Below are positions 31,678 through 40,299 of a stretch of DNA of 64,000 nt, in pieces. The first letter of the stretch is position 1, and each line of letters opens with the position of its first letter. Under the pieces are notes generated by a model. That model did no database searches. It was not told where the DNA came from and saw nothing but the letters and a program-made list of their open reading frames with translations. The position numbers were made by a program, and so were the translations under genes. Source of the stretch: Nocardioides speluncae (lineage in GTDB: Bacteria; Actinomycetota; Actinomycetes; Propionibacteriales; Nocardioidaceae). The stretch is taken from assembly GCF_003121585.1 (NCBI RefSeq), contig NZ_QEOO01000017.1:22108-86107 (forward strand), in the 5' to 3' direction.

Positions 31678-32705
31678 ATGACCATCGTGTTGGGTGACTC
31701 GGACGTAGCCAGGCTGACCAAGGCCGTGGACGCGCTGCGGGAGTGGCAGTTCGAGGGCCCACCGATCTAGTGGTCACGCCCGGAAGTTCCTCGAGGGTCT
31801 GAGTGGTCAGGGTGCGTGCAGCGCAAGGCGTCGGAGGGAGGCGGGCCGGTGGCCCGTCGACCGACGACAACGCAGCGATGTGCGTGCCCTGGCCGCTCAG
31901 GCCCCGATGAACTTCCGGGCGTGACCACTAACTGCACCCGGGAGACCTGGGCTGGCACTGGCGGTTCGGCGCCGAGGCGACGGCCGCGGCGGTCCGCACC
32001 TGGAGCCGGGACGGGCAGCTGCTCGCCGTCGGGCTGCTGGACGGTCCCGGGCTGGTGCGGATGGCGATCGCGCCGGACGCCGACCACCACGAGGAGCTCG
32101 CCCGACAGCTGGTTACCGACCTGACCCAGCCGGAGCGCGGAGTCCTGCCGCGAGGGAAGATCTGCGTCGAGGCGCGGTTCGGCGCGGCCTTCCAGGCGCT
32201 GCTCGTCGGTGACGGGTGGTCCGCCGACGAGCCGTGGACACCGCTGTCTCGCGACCTCTCCAAGCCGGTCGACGACTGTGGGCTGCGGGTCGCGGTGATC
32301 GGACCTGAGGAGGCACCCGTCTGCACAGCGGTACACCGGTCGGCGTTCGGCAGCGCGAAGTTCATCGACGAGCGCTGGCACGCGATGGCTTCCGGACCGG
32401 CGTACGCCGATGCCCGGTGTTTGGTCGGGTACGACGGCCAGGGCCGTGCGGTGGCAACGACGACGGTCTGGTCGGCTGGCCCGGGGAAGCCCGGACTGCT
32501 CGAGCCCGTGGGCGTGCACCAGGACCATCGCGGTCACGGCTACGGCAAAGCGATCTCGGTCGCCGCAGCTGCCGCGCTCCGGGAGCTGGGCTCGTCCAGC
32601 GCGATCGTCTGTACCCCGAGCGCCAACGTCGGCGCCGTCGCCGCCTACGTGTCGGCCGGCTTCCGGGCACACCCCGAGGTCCGGGACCGATGCCGCGACA
32701 CGTAA
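31678..32705 (+). pseudogene. GNAT acetyltransferase gene split by a MITE-like insertion
   Basis: The first 30 codons (31678-31767, SDVARLTKAVDALREWQFEG) are followed by the 163-bp repeat, after which the same gene resumes at 31932 with LHPGDLGWHWRFGAEATAAAV and runs to the stop at 32703. Removing the insertion brings both halves into register. The C-terminal half has the acetyl-CoA motif VGVHQDHRGHGYGKAISVAA. A downstream GTG at 32055 could still start a 216-residue product containing the whole GNAT domain, so partial function is possible. Confidence 0.85.
31768..31930. repeat. MITE-like element, copy A (163 bp)
   Basis: Perfect 22-bp terminal inverted repeats starting TAGTGGTCACGCCCGGAAGT; the outermost TA may be the target duplication. 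A second, inner inverted repeat (GTCTGAGTGGTCAGGG / CCCTGGCCGCTCAGGC) and a central CGGGCC-GGT-GGCCCG hairpin allow the whole element to fold on itself. No coding capacity. Confidence 0.9.
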
Positions 32706-32706
32706 C

Positions 32707-32755
32707 TCGGAATAGCGGCGTCGCTATTCCGACTTATACTATCTAAGTCGGAATA
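32707..32755. promoter_or_regulatory. Operator-like array of three TCGGAATA half-sites before the Fic gene
   Basis: TCGGAATA lies at 32707 and 32748 and its complement TATTCCGA at 32725. They form two overlapping inverted repeats: GGAATAGCG/CGCTATTCC and ATTCCGACTTA/TAAGTCGGAAT. The spacer TACTATC region is AT-rich and could hold the promoter. The Fic protein's own HTH may bind here. Confidence 0.65.
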
Positions 32756-32786
32756 ACACGTTTGCTAGTCCGTGAGGAGCAGTCTC

Positions 32787-33983
32787 GTGAGCGCGACTTG
32801 GCCTGCGCACGCCGCCGAGCGACGCCGTTGGCGTCAGCGTCAGCGCGGCGGCACCGCCGAGGACCGGAAGCTCTCGTCCGTGCTCGCCATGCGGCCCCCG
32901 CTGATCGCGGACCGCGCCCTCGTCGTGTCGTCCGATCTCACGGCCCGGTCCGAGGAGGCGATCCTGGAGATCGCGGCGCTCGACCACGCCCACGGCGGCG
33001 ACCTCGACGCACTCGAGACGTTGTTGCTGCGCACGGAGTCGGTGGCCTCCTCGAAGATCGAGCAGGTCACTGCGTCCACCGACGACTTCGCGCGAGCCTT
33101 GCACGGCACCCGGTCCAACCCGGCCGCCACCTCGATGGCAGCGTCAGTGGACGCCCTTGCTGACCTCATTCACTCAGTGGACGACGGCGGCGAGATCGCA
33201 ATCACCAACGTCCTCAGCGCCCACCGATCGCTGATGGCCGATGATCCATACGAGAAGGCCTACGCCGGCCGACTACGGGACATGCAGAACTGGATCGGTG
33301 GGAGCGACCACTCGCCACGGAACGCGCTCTACGTCCCGCCGCCCGCAGAGACAGTGTCGGAGTACCTCGCGGATCTCATTGTCTTCGCCAACCGCACCGA
33401 CCTCCCGATCCTGGCGCAGGCTGCCGTGGTACATGCCCAGTTCGAGTCGATCCACCCATTCACCGACGGCAACGGCCGCATCGGCCGGGCCTTGATCAAC
33501 ACCATCTTGCGACGTAGGCGCGCGACCACCACGGTGGTCATTCCGCTGGCATCTGCCCTGGTCGCTCGTCGCGACGCGTACTTCGAGCTACTCGGGCGCT
33601 ACCGCACAGGCGAGGTGGAACCGATCATCTCGGCGTTCTCGGAGGCATCGCTGATCGCTGCCCGCGAGTCCCGCATCACGGCATCTCGGATCGCTGAGCT
33701 GCCGGCCCAGTGGCGCGGGCGGGGCGGCGTCCGACACGGCAGCAGTGGCGCGCGGCTGATCGAGCGCCTCTCAGCCACGCCGATCCTCACCGCCGAGGAC
33801 GCGATTCGCCTGGTCGGCGGGTCGGCCAGCAGTGTGTACGCCGCCATCGAGCGGCTGCAGGAGACCGGCGTCCTCCGACCGCTGACGAACCGCAAGCGCG
33901 AGCAGGTCTGGGGAGCCTCGGACCTGCTCGATGAGCTCGACGACCTCGGCGCTCGCATCGCGGCCGCAGCCCTGGCGACGTGA
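32787..33983 (+). CDS. Fic family protein with C-terminal winged helix
   Basis: 398 residues. The catalytic loop HPFTDGNGRIGR is complete, so AMP or another nucleotide-derived group could be transferred to a target hydroxyl. The preceding SSKIEQ near residue 85 matches the N-terminal inhibitory helix motif (SxxxE) of self-inhibited Fic proteins, with Gln in place of the usual Gly/Asn. A winged helix (about 310-385, TAEDAIRLVGGSASSVYAAI) ends the protein. GTG at 32787 follows GAGGAG by 7 bases. No separate antitoxin gene is adjacent. Confidence 0.88.
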   Translation: MSATWPAHAAERRRWRQRQRGGTAEDRKLSSVLAMRPPLIADRALVVSSDLTARSEEAILEIAALDHAHGGDLDALETLLLRTESVASSKIEQVTASTDDFARALHGTRSNPAATSMAASVDALADLIHSVDDGGEIAITNVLSAHRSLMADDPYEKAYAGRLRDMQNWIGGSDHSPRNALYVPPPAETVSEYLADLIVFANRTDLPILAQAAVVHAQFESIHPFTDGNGRIGRALINTILRRRRATTTVVIPLASALVARRDAYFELLGRYRTGEVEPIISAFSEASLIAARESRITASRIAELPAQWRGRGGVRHGSSGARLIERLSATPILTAEDAIRLVGGSASSVYAAIERLQETGVLRPLTNRKREQVWGASDLLDELDDLGARIAAAALAT

Positions 33984-33997
33984 TCCCTGAGCCGGGC

Positions 33998-34738
33998 TCA
34001 GTGGCGAGCGGGGCGGAGGAAGGCGGTCTCGACGGGGCGGGCGTTGTAGAGGCGCATCGAGGTCATCGGGGTGGTGCCGTCCGGACCGCCGTCGAAGTAG
34101 CTGAGCACGCTCACCGAGGCCGGCGACAGCTCCATCCGGTAGACCGCCTCGAGCGGCGCGCCGAGGGCGTGCGCGACCAGGGTCTTGATCGGAGTCACGT
34201 GGCTGACGACGACCACCGTCCTCCCCGTGTACGTCGCGAGCACCCGGTCGCGGGCGGCCAGCACCCGCTGCTCGACGGTCCGGAACGACTCACCACCGCT
34301 GGGTGCGTGGTCGAGCGAGCCCAGCCAGAGGTCGAGGTCGTCCTTGTGCTGCTCGGCGACCTCGGCGAAGGTGAGGCCGTCCCAGGCACCGAACTCCATC
34401 TCGGCCAGCCCGGGCTCGGTCTCCACGGGCAGGCCGAGGGTCTCGGCCAGGATCTCCGCGGACTCCAGCGTGCGGCGTACCGGCGATGCGACCAGGGCAT
34501 CGACGTCGCCGGCGATCGGCGCGAGCCAGAGTCCGGTGGCCCGGATCTGCTCGCGCCCCTCCTCGCTGAGTGCCGGGTTGCTGCTCGCCAGTCCGCCGGA
34601 GAATCGCTTCGCCGCGGTGTGCTCGGTCACGCCATGGCGCACCAGCAGCAGCGTGGTCGGCGTACCCCCGCCCGACCAGCCGCGGCTGTGCTGGTCTTGG
34701 TTGGCAGCGTCGTCCTTGCCGAGGGTCTGGGAGCTCAC
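33998..34738 (-). CDS. Histidine phosphatase (phosphoglycerate-mutase-like) protein
   Basis: 246 residues. LLLVRHGVTEHT is the phosphohistidine motif; ASPVRRTLESAEIL, MEFGAWDGLTFAEV and VVVVSHVTPIKTLVA complete the active site. In many actinobacteria this position holds a fused RNase H / acid phosphatase (CobC-like) protein; here only the phosphatase part with a ~40-residue charged leader is present. It may act on alpha-ribazole phosphate or another phosphoester. GTG at 34738 overlaps the zinc-ribbon gene's stop. Confidence 0.87.
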   Translation of the reverse strand: MSSQTLGKDDAANQDQHSRGWSGGGTPTTLLLVRHGVTEHTAAKRFSGGLASSNPALSEEGREQIRATGLWLAPIAGDVDALVASPVRRTLESAEILAETLGLPVETEPGLAEMEFGAWDGLTFAEVAEQHKDDLDLWLGSLDHAPSGGESFRTVEQRVLAARDRVLATYTGRTVVVVSHVTPIKTLVAHALGAPLEAVYRMELSPASVSVLSYFDGGPDGTTPMTSMRLYNARPVETAFLRPARH

Positions 34739-35478
34739 AGCCCCGACTCGTCGGTCCGGACCAGGATCCGCTGGCACTCCTCGCAGCGGATCACCTCGTC
34801 GGACGGCGCCTTCTTGATGATCCCCAGCTCGGCGTTGTCGAGGGTGAGCCGGCAGCCGCCGCACTGACGCGCCCGCAGCGCCGCGGCACCCACGCCGCCC
34901 TTCTGGCCGCGCAGCTTGTCGTAGAGGGTGACCAGGTCGGCAGGCAGACCCTCGGCCGCGGCGGCGCGCTCGGCGGTGACGGTGTCGACGTTCGCCTTGA
35001 GCTCGACCGCCTTCTCGTCGCGGGTGGTGATCAGCTGGGCCAGCTTGTCGTCGGTCGCAGCGAGCTCGCCGGTGAGCCGGTCGAGCTCGTTCTGCGCGTC
35101 CTCGAGCCTCTGCATGATCTCCAGCTCCTCGTCCTCGAGGGTGTTGATCCGGCGCTCGAGCGAGACCAGCTCGTGCTGCATCCGCTCGAGGTCCTTGGGG
35201 TTGGTGATCAGCCCCTGGTCCATCCGGCCGCGGTCCCGCTCGCGGCGGGCCTTGACCTGCTCGACGTCGGCGTCGGCCTTCTTCTGGTCGGTGGTCAGGT
35301 CGTCGACGAGGATCTTGGCGTCGCGGGCCTGTTTCTCCAGATCGAGGCGGGTCTTGGTCAGCTCGGCGATCTCCGCGTCGGCGGCGAGGCCTGCGAGCTG
35401 GTGCTGAAGCTGGTCGATCCGGGAGTCGTGCTCCTGTACGTCGAGCAGCTTGAGTTGGGCGAACGGGTCGGCTTTCAG
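34735..35478 (-). CDS. C4-type zinc-ribbon coiled-coil protein, CTG start
   Basis: 247 residues: a long antiparallel coiled coil (about 5-190) and a C-terminal zinc ribbon with CGGC and CEEC (about 205-235). It is the conserved partner of Nif3-like genes in actinobacteria; the role is unknown, nucleic-acid binding is suspected. The family N-terminus KADPFAQLKLLDVQEHDSR is encoded directly after a CTG at 35478 with GAGGGAG 7 bases upstream. No ATG, GTG or TTG is available there, so CTG is the likely start; the first ATG would remove 85 residues. Confidence 0.88.
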   Translation of the reverse strand: MKADPFAQLKLLDVQEHDSRIDQLQHQLAGLAADAEIAELTKTRLDLEKQARDAKILVDDLTTDQKKADADVEQVKARRERDRGRMDQGLITNPKDLERMQHELVSLERRINTLEDEELEIMQRLEDAQNELDRLTGELAATDDKLAQLITTRDEKAVELKANVDTVTAERAAAAEGLPADLVTLYDKLRGQKGGVGAAALRARQCGGCRLTLDNAELGIIKKAPSDEVIRCEECQRILVRTDESGL

Positions 35479-35530
35479 CGTCGGCTCCCTCTGTGAAATG
35501 GCGCTGTCGAGATGTCTGTTCGGACCTGGG

Positions 35531-36649
35531 TCAGACCCGGAAGGTCCATGGATCGGTGGGCGTGGTGCTCACGCGGGTCTCCACCGTATCCCCCAAAGCG
35601 TCGTTCAGCCGCTCGGATACCACGGGTAGCCAGGTCCACTCGGCGGCCCAGTGGGCGATATCGACCAGGGCCGGGCCGCCCTTCTCGAGGAACTCGGCGG
35701 CCGGGTGGTGGCGCAGGTCGCTGGTGACGTAGACGTCGGCATCGGTCGCGGCCATCGCGTCAAGCAGGAAGTCGCCCGCGCCGCCGCACACCGCCACCTT
35801 GCGTACGGCGCGCTCCGGGTCACCGCCGACCCGGACCCCGTGCACGGTGTCCGGCAGGATCTTGGCCACCGCCTCCGCGAACTCGCGCAGCGTGGTGGCC
35901 GCGACCTTGCCGACCCGGCCGGTGCCAGTGGAGGCGATCTGCGCGTCGGCGAGCTCGATGACGTCGTACGCCGGCTCCTCGTAGGGGTGCGCGGCCTTCA
36001 TCGCCGCCACCACATCAGCCCGGCGCGAGCGCGGCAGCACCGCCTCGACCCGGTCCTCCTCGACGGTCTCGATGTTGCCGACGGTGCCGACCGTCGGCTC
36101 CGCGCCGTCGAGCGGCCGGAACCGCCCGGTGCCCTGGCCGGTGAACGAGCAGTGGTCGTAGTTGCCGATCTCTCCCGCCCCGGCGTCGGAGATGGCGGCC
36201 CGCACCGGTGCCGCCGCGTCGGGCGGCACGAACACCACGATCTTGTCGAGCGCCACACCGGCAGCCGGCTGCAGCGGGGCCAGCTCCTCCAGGCCGAGGG
36301 CGAGTGCGAGTGACTCGGAGACTCCCGTCTCCGCCTGGTCGGCGTTGGTGTGGGCGGTCAACAGACCGCAGCCGGCCTTGGCCAGGGTCCAGAGGATGCG
36401 ACCCTTCGGCGTGGTCGGCGCGAACCCGTGCACAGGCTTGAGGAACAGCGGGTGGTGTACGACGAGCAGATCGGCGCCCCATTCGGCCGCCTCGTCGGCG
36501 ACTGCCTGGGTCGGGTCGACCGCGAACATCACCTTGCGCACCCGCGCCCCGGGATCGCCGTACACCAGTCCGACGGCGTCCCAGCTCTCCGCGGTGGCAG
36601 GCGGGTACCAGGTGTGCAGGAGGTCGACCACTTCGCCCAGCGTCGTCAT
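35531..36649 (-). CDS. Nif3-like dinuclear metal centre protein
   Basis: 372 residues of the Nif3/YbgI/YqfO family, which forms ring-shaped hexamers binding two metal ions. Ligand regions are DLLVVHHPLFLKPVHGF (His-His), TAHTNADQA and DIAHWAAEW near the C-terminus; the central insert with HPYEEPAYDVIEL is the PII-like domain of longer members. Proposed as a GTP cyclohydrolase-type hydrolase; true role uncertain. Start at the ATG at 36649; a GTG at 36670 lies inside the adjacent repeat element. The repeat sits 11 bp upstream, so the native promoter region has been displaced. Confidence 0.9.
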   Translation of the reverse strand: MTTLGEVVDLLHTWYPPATAESWDAVGLVYGDPGARVRKVMFAVDPTQAVADEAAEWGADLLVVHHPLFLKPVHGFAPTTPKGRILWTLAKAGCGLLTAHTNADQAETGVSESLALALGLEELAPLQPAAGVALDKIVVFVPPDAAAPVRAAISDAGAGEIGNYDHCSFTGQGTGRFRPLDGAEPTVGTVGNIETVEEDRVEAVLPRSRRADVVAAMKAAHPYEEPAYDVIELADAQIASTGTGRVGKVAATTLREFAEAVAKILPDTVHGVRVGGDPERAVRKVAVCGGAGDFLLDAMAATDADVYVTSDLRHHPAAEFLEKGGPALVDIAHWAAEWTWLPVVSERLNDALGDTVETRVSTTPTDPWTFRV

Positions 36650-36660
36650 GGTGGTCAGGC

Positions 36661-36824
36661 TAGTGGGCACGCCCGGAAGTTCGTCGAAGGGTGTGAGTGG
36701 TCAGGGTGCGTGCAGCGCAAGGCGGAGGAGGGAGGCGGGCCGGTGGCCCGTCGACCGACGACAACGTAGCGATGTGCGTGCCCTGGCCGCTCACACCCCG
36801 ATGAACTTCCGGGCGTGCCCACTA
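36661..36824. repeat. MITE-like element, copy B (164 bp)
   Basis: Terminal repeats begin TAGTGGGCACGCCCGGAAGT and are again perfectly complementary, although they differ from copy A at base 7: both ends changed together. The inner inverted repeat shows another paired change (GTGTGAG / CTCACAC). The element separates the Nif3 gene from the kinase gene and its last bases hold the kinase stop codon. Confidence 0.9.
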
Positions 36825-37667
36825 CCGACCCCGTAACCCGGCGAGCCGACCGCGGGGCTGCCGGGCCAGCGCCGGCTCGAGCCCCTCGGCGATCTCCCGT
36901 GGCAGCGGCCGGTTGCCCGGCTCGGTCTCGAGCGTCGCGTACACGATCTTGGCGACGTCGCCGGGTACCTGCTCCGGCAGTTCGTACGGCGCCGTGGTGT
37001 CTCCCTCGTCGAACGCCCGGTAGCCCGCGATCGCCTCGAACAGCGTGGCGCCGAGGCCCCAGACGTCGCTCGCCGGCCCGGGCACGCCGGTGTCCGGAGG
37101 CGCGCACTGCTCGGGGGCCATGTAGGCGTCGGTACCGACCGGGTAGCTCAGCTCGCGAGCCTCGTCGGTGGTGCGCGCGACCGAGAGGTCGATCAGGCGG
37201 GCCGGCGCCCCCATGATGATGTTGCTGGGCTTGATGTCCAGGTGCACGTAATCGACCTGCCGCAGGTAGTGCAGGGCGGAGGCCACGTCGATGGCGAGCG
37301 GCAGGTACTGCTGCGGCTGCAGCGCCCCGTAGCGGCGGATCAGCGTCGAGAGGCGCGGCCCGTCGATGTGCTCGAGTACGACGTGTGGGCGGGCGCCGTC
37401 GTACTCATGGCGCAGCCCGCGGACCACCACCGGGTGGTTCACCGCCGCCAGCGCGCGCACCTCCCGCCGCAGGCCGCGCCGGCTCGACCTGCTCGACACC
37501 TGATTGGGCCGCAGCACCTTGACGACCACCGGCGAGAAGGTGATCTCGTCGAACGCGAGATAGGCCTCGTAAGCCTCCCCACCGCCGAGCAGACGCATGG
37601 CCGTCAGCTCGGCGGTGAGCTGGTCGCCCTCCTGGAGCGACCAGCTGTCGGAGTGCTCGGTTGCCAT
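36822..37667 (-). CDS. Serine/threonine protein kinase, cytosolic
   Basis: 281 residues, kinase domain only, no membrane segment. Catalytic features: glycine loop LLGGGEAYEAY, Lys in VVVKVLRP, catalytic loop HLDIKPSN, IDLSVAR in place of DFG, and APEQ. The changed DLS and a short activation segment (TTDEARELSYPVGTDAY) suggest altered metal handling. The TAG stop lies within MITE copy B, so the original C-terminus may have been longer. Starts by ATGA overlap with the secreted acidic protein gene. Confidence 0.88.
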   Translation of the reverse strand: MATEHSDSWSLQEGDQLTAELTAMRLLGGGEAYEAYLAFDEITFSPVVVKVLRPNQVSSRSSRRGLRREVRALAAVNHPVVVRGLRHEYDGARPHVVLEHIDGPRLSTLIRRYGALQPQQYLPLAIDVASALHYLRQVDYVHLDIKPSNIIMGAPARLIDLSVARTTDEARELSYPVGTDAYMAPEQCAPPDTGVPGPASDVWGLGATLFEAIAGYRAFDEGDTTAPYELPEQVPGDVAKIVYATLETEPGNRPLPREIAEGLEPALARQPRGRLAGLRGR

Positions 37668-38035
37668 CAGCGCCGGGTGTCGTTGCGGGAACGGTCGTTG
37701 GTCTGGCGGTTGGACCAGTCCCGCTTGACGCGGCTGTCCTTGCCGTCGCGGGTCCAGTCCTTGGTCCGGTCGCCGCGGCTGAAGTCACGGTCGCGGCTGA
37801 CCTTGGTGAAGACACTGTTGGTGTTGTCGGTCCGCGACCGGCTGCTGCCCGTGTTGGAGGGAGAGTTCGTGTCGTCGTCATCGTCGTCGTCGACGAGTAC
37901 CAGCTCGGGCGCGTCCTCCTCTCGTTTAGCGAACGGGTCGTCGGCGTTGGTCGCGGTCGTGGCCGGCAGTGCCAGCAGGCCGACGGTGACCAGGCCGGTG
38001 ACACCGAGCAGGGCGGTCGGCAGAAGCTTTTTCAT
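37667..38035 (-). CDS. Secreted acidic/basic low-complexity protein
   Basis: 122 residues. A Sec signal (KKLLPTALLGVTGLVTVGLL, cleavage near residue 27) precedes an acidic run of seven Asp (LVLVDDDDDDD) and then a highly charged Arg/Asp/Ser tail (SRDRDFSRGDRTKDWTRDGK). No fold is evident. It is upstream of and coupled to the kinase gene, so may be its substrate or an envelope partner; this is inference. Confidence 0.65.
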   Translation of the reverse strand: MKKLLPTALLGVTGLVTVGLLALPATTATNADDPFAKREEDAPELVLVDDDDDDDTNSPSNTGSSRSRTDNTNSVFTKVSRDRDFSRGDRTKDWTRDGKDSRVKRDWSNRQTNDRSRNDTRR

Positions 38036-38240
38036 CGGTCTGTCCCACTTTCCCGGGCGGGTTGCCCGAATCTTTGTCGTGGGACCAACCTGCACATCGG
38101 CCGTGAGACCTACATGAGTCGCGGATGAGACATCTCTCAGGAGCCGCCGAGCACCGGACTTTGCCGAAAGCGGTGCGCGCTGCGCACGCGTGCTGCCATG
38201 ATGAAACTACGCAAATCGCCCATAGCGGAAGGGGCTCGTT

Positions 38241-38840
38241 ATGAAGCGTCTCGTCGTCCTCCTCCTCGCCGGAGCGCTCCTGCCCGCGGTGGGACCGGCA
38301 GTCCGCGCACAGGCGCTCGCGGCCGACCTCGTCTGCGACGGCAGCTACCACGACCGGACGTTCCGTCATGTCGTGATCCCGGACGGTGCCAGCTGCGTGA
38401 TCACCAACTCCCAGATCACCGGCAACGTCCGCACGACCGGCGCGCCGAGGGTAGTCAGCATCACCGACACGCCCGTTCGCCGGAACATCCACATCCGCAA
38501 CGTCACCCAGCGGGTCACCATCGGCGCCGACGGCTGCCGCGTGGACCCCGTCGCCGGCCGGAACCTCATGGTCCGCGACTCCCACAACGTGGCGGTCTGC
38601 GAGATGTCGGTCGCCAACAACCTCGTCATCCGCAACAACACCGGGATCCTGATGATCCGGGACAACAAGGCGTGCAACAACCTCCGCGTCGTCGGCAACG
38701 ACGTGCGCTCGATGCGGGTGGTCAGGAACTCCTACGCCGGCAACCTCACGGTGGCCCGCAACACCTGGGTGACGCGCAGGGTCGTGCGGGACAACGTGGA
38801 GCTGCCCGGGAACCCTGCCAGGTGCCGTCGCGCCGGCTAG
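38241..38840 (+). CDS. Secreted beta-helix-like protein
   Basis: 199 residues with a signal peptide (about 1-27) and repeated short strands with regularly spaced Asn/Asp (VTNSQITGNVRT, NIHIRNVTQRVTIGA, NLMVRDSHNVAV, NLVIRNNTGILMIRDNKACNNLRVVGN). The periodicity, ~21-24 residues, suggests a right-handed parallel beta-helix. Cys pairs may form disulfides. Role unknown; adhesion or wall association is possible. Confidence 0.7.
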   Translation: MKRLVVLLLAGALLPAVGPAVRAQALAADLVCDGSYHDRTFRHVVIPDGASCVITNSQITGNVRTTGAPRVVSITDTPVRRNIHIRNVTQRVTIGADGCRVDPVAGRNLMVRDSHNVAVCEMSVANNLVIRNNTGILMIRDNKACNNLRVVGNDVRSMRVVRNSYAGNLTVARNTWVTRRVVRDNVELPGNPARCRRAG

Positions 38841-38870
38841 GGTCTCCGCCGGCTAGGGTCTCCGCCGGCT
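38831..38870. repeat. 16-bp tandem repeat, 2.5 copies, at the convergence of two genes
   Basis: The unit CGCCGGCTAGGGTCTC occurs twice and half again. The TAG of the plus-strand gene lies in the first copy and the stop of the minus-strand amidase gene in the second (CTA read in reverse). Confidence 0.85.
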
Positions 38871-40286
38871 CGTCGACCGCGGCGTGGCCGTCAGCGCCCA
38901 GGGACGCGCCCGCTCGACCTGCGCCGCCAGGCTGAACAGGGTCGCCTCGTCGTCGGTGCGGCCGACAATCTGGACAGCGGTGGGTAGACCGTCGTCGGCG
39001 ATCCCCGCAGGCAGCGAAGCCGCCGGGTTGCCCGCGACGTTCCAGAGTGCGCTGTACGCGATCGCCGGCATCGCCCGAAGCGCGGCGCGCACCGTTCCGA
39101 CGCCGTCCAGAATCCCGACATCCGGCGGCCGGTTCGCGGTCGCCGGTGCCAGCACGACATCGCAGCGGTCGAAGACCCGGTTGGCCTTCATGGAGACCTT
39201 CTCGGTCTCGCGCAGGGCCCATTCGAGGACCCGCGGCCGCACCCAGGTACCCAGCCGATAGGTCTCGCGGGTCCGACGCTCGAGTCGGTCGTAATGCTCC
39301 ACAGCGTCGGCCTCTGCGCGGATACCGGCAAAGAACTGCGGGATGAAGGCAGCCGTCGGATCCGGATAGGCCGGGTCGATTTCGACAACCTCGTGGCCGA
39401 GGTCTTTGAGTAGGCGGGTCGTCTCGTCGAGCGCCGCGAGCTCCACCGGGCCCGGTCGTACGCCGCGCGCGACAGGCTTGGCCGACCAGCCGATCCGGAG
39501 CCGGCCGGGCTCCCGCTGAGCAGCCTCGACGAACGACGATGCCTCGCCCGCCCGATAGAGATCGGTCTCGGTGTTGCCGCGGATCACGTCGTACACGATC
39601 GCGCTGTCGATCACGCTCCGCGTGAGAGGTCCGGCAACGCCGAGTGCCCACCACAGATGCGGCGCCGGGGCGGTGGTGACGCGGCCCCGTTGCGGTTTCA
39701 GGCCGAACAGACCGCAGTAGGCGGCCGGGATGCGGATCGAGCCGCCGCCGTCCCCACCGATGCCCACCGGCACCATTCCGGTCGCGACAGCGACCGCCGT
39801 ACCGCCACTCGATCCACCCGGCGTCCGTGACGGATCCCACGGGTTCCTGGTGATCCCGTGGGCGACCGACTCGGTATAGGGAAACGCGCCGAACTCGGGC
39901 ATCACGGTCTTGCCGACGATCACCGCGCCTGCCGCTCGCAGGCGACGCACGAGCTCTGCGTCGGCGGCAGCGGGCGTCTCGTTGCCGCGGCCGCCGAAGG
40001 TGGTCACGCAGCCCGCGACGTCGACCTCTTCCTTGATGGCGATGGGTACGCCGTGCAGCGGGCCGGGCTTCGCGCCGCTGGCATGCTCGCGGTCCCGGTC
40101 GGCGGCCTCGGCACGCGCGGACTCGGCGAGCACGACCGAGAACGCGTTGAGCCCACCGTCCTGGGCAGCGATCGAGGCAAGCGTCTCCTCGACCACGGCC
40201 GACGCCGTGGTCTCGCCTTGCGTTGTCCGCCGGGCCGTCTCAGCGACGCCCTGAGCAGCGGGTCCGGGGTTGGGGATCGTCGCCAC
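38853..40286 (-). CDS. Amidase-signature hydrolase
   Basis: 477 residues. The Ser-cisSer-Lys triad is present: Lys in [13 protein letters not shown], cis-Ser in [14 protein letters not shown] and the Ser nucleophile in [13 protein letters not shown]. It hydrolyses an amide; the genome context (an acyl-CoA synthetase gene 13 bp upstream) does not reveal the substrate. This stand-alone form lacks GatB/GatC neighbours, so it is not the tRNA amidotransferase. GTG start after GAGGAG. Confidence 0.9.
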   Translation of the reverse strand: MATIPNPGPAAQGVAETARRTTQGETTASAVVEETLASIAAQDGGLNAFSVVLAESARAEAADRDREHASGAKPGPLHGVPIAIKEEVDVAGCVTTFGGRGNETPAAADAELVRRLRAAGAVIVGKTVMPEFGAFPYTESVAHGITRNPWDPSRTPGGSSGGTAVAVATGMVPVGIGGDGGGSIRIPAAYCGLFGLKPQRGRVTTAPAPHLWWALGVAGPLTRSVIDSAIVYDVIRGNTETDLYRAGEASSFVEAAQREPGRLRIGWSAKPVARGVRPGPVELAALDETTRLLKDLGHEVVEIDPAYPDPTAAFIPQFFAGIRAEADAVEHYDRLERRTRETYRLGTWVRPRVLEWALRETEKVSMKANRVFDRCDVVLAPATANRPPDVGILDGVGTVRAALRAMPAIAYSALWNVAGNPAASLPAGIADDGLPTAVQIVGRTDDEATLFSLAAQVERARPWALTATPRSTSRRRP

Positions 40287-40299
40287 GTCGAACTCCTCG

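Noticed and set aside
30791..31870. N-terminal extension of the RNB ribonuclease to 845 residues
   Set aside because: The extra part is antisense to yaaA and runs into the MITE copy; the family start coincides with the ATG at 30790.
32787..33983. Fic/antitoxin two-gene module
   Set aside because: The neighbouring genes are a broken acetyltransferase and a phosphatase on the other strand; no antitoxin-like ORF is adjacent.
36649..36670. GTG at 36670 as the start of the Nif3-like protein
   Set aside because: That codon is part of the MITE end; the family sequence begins at the ATG at 36649.
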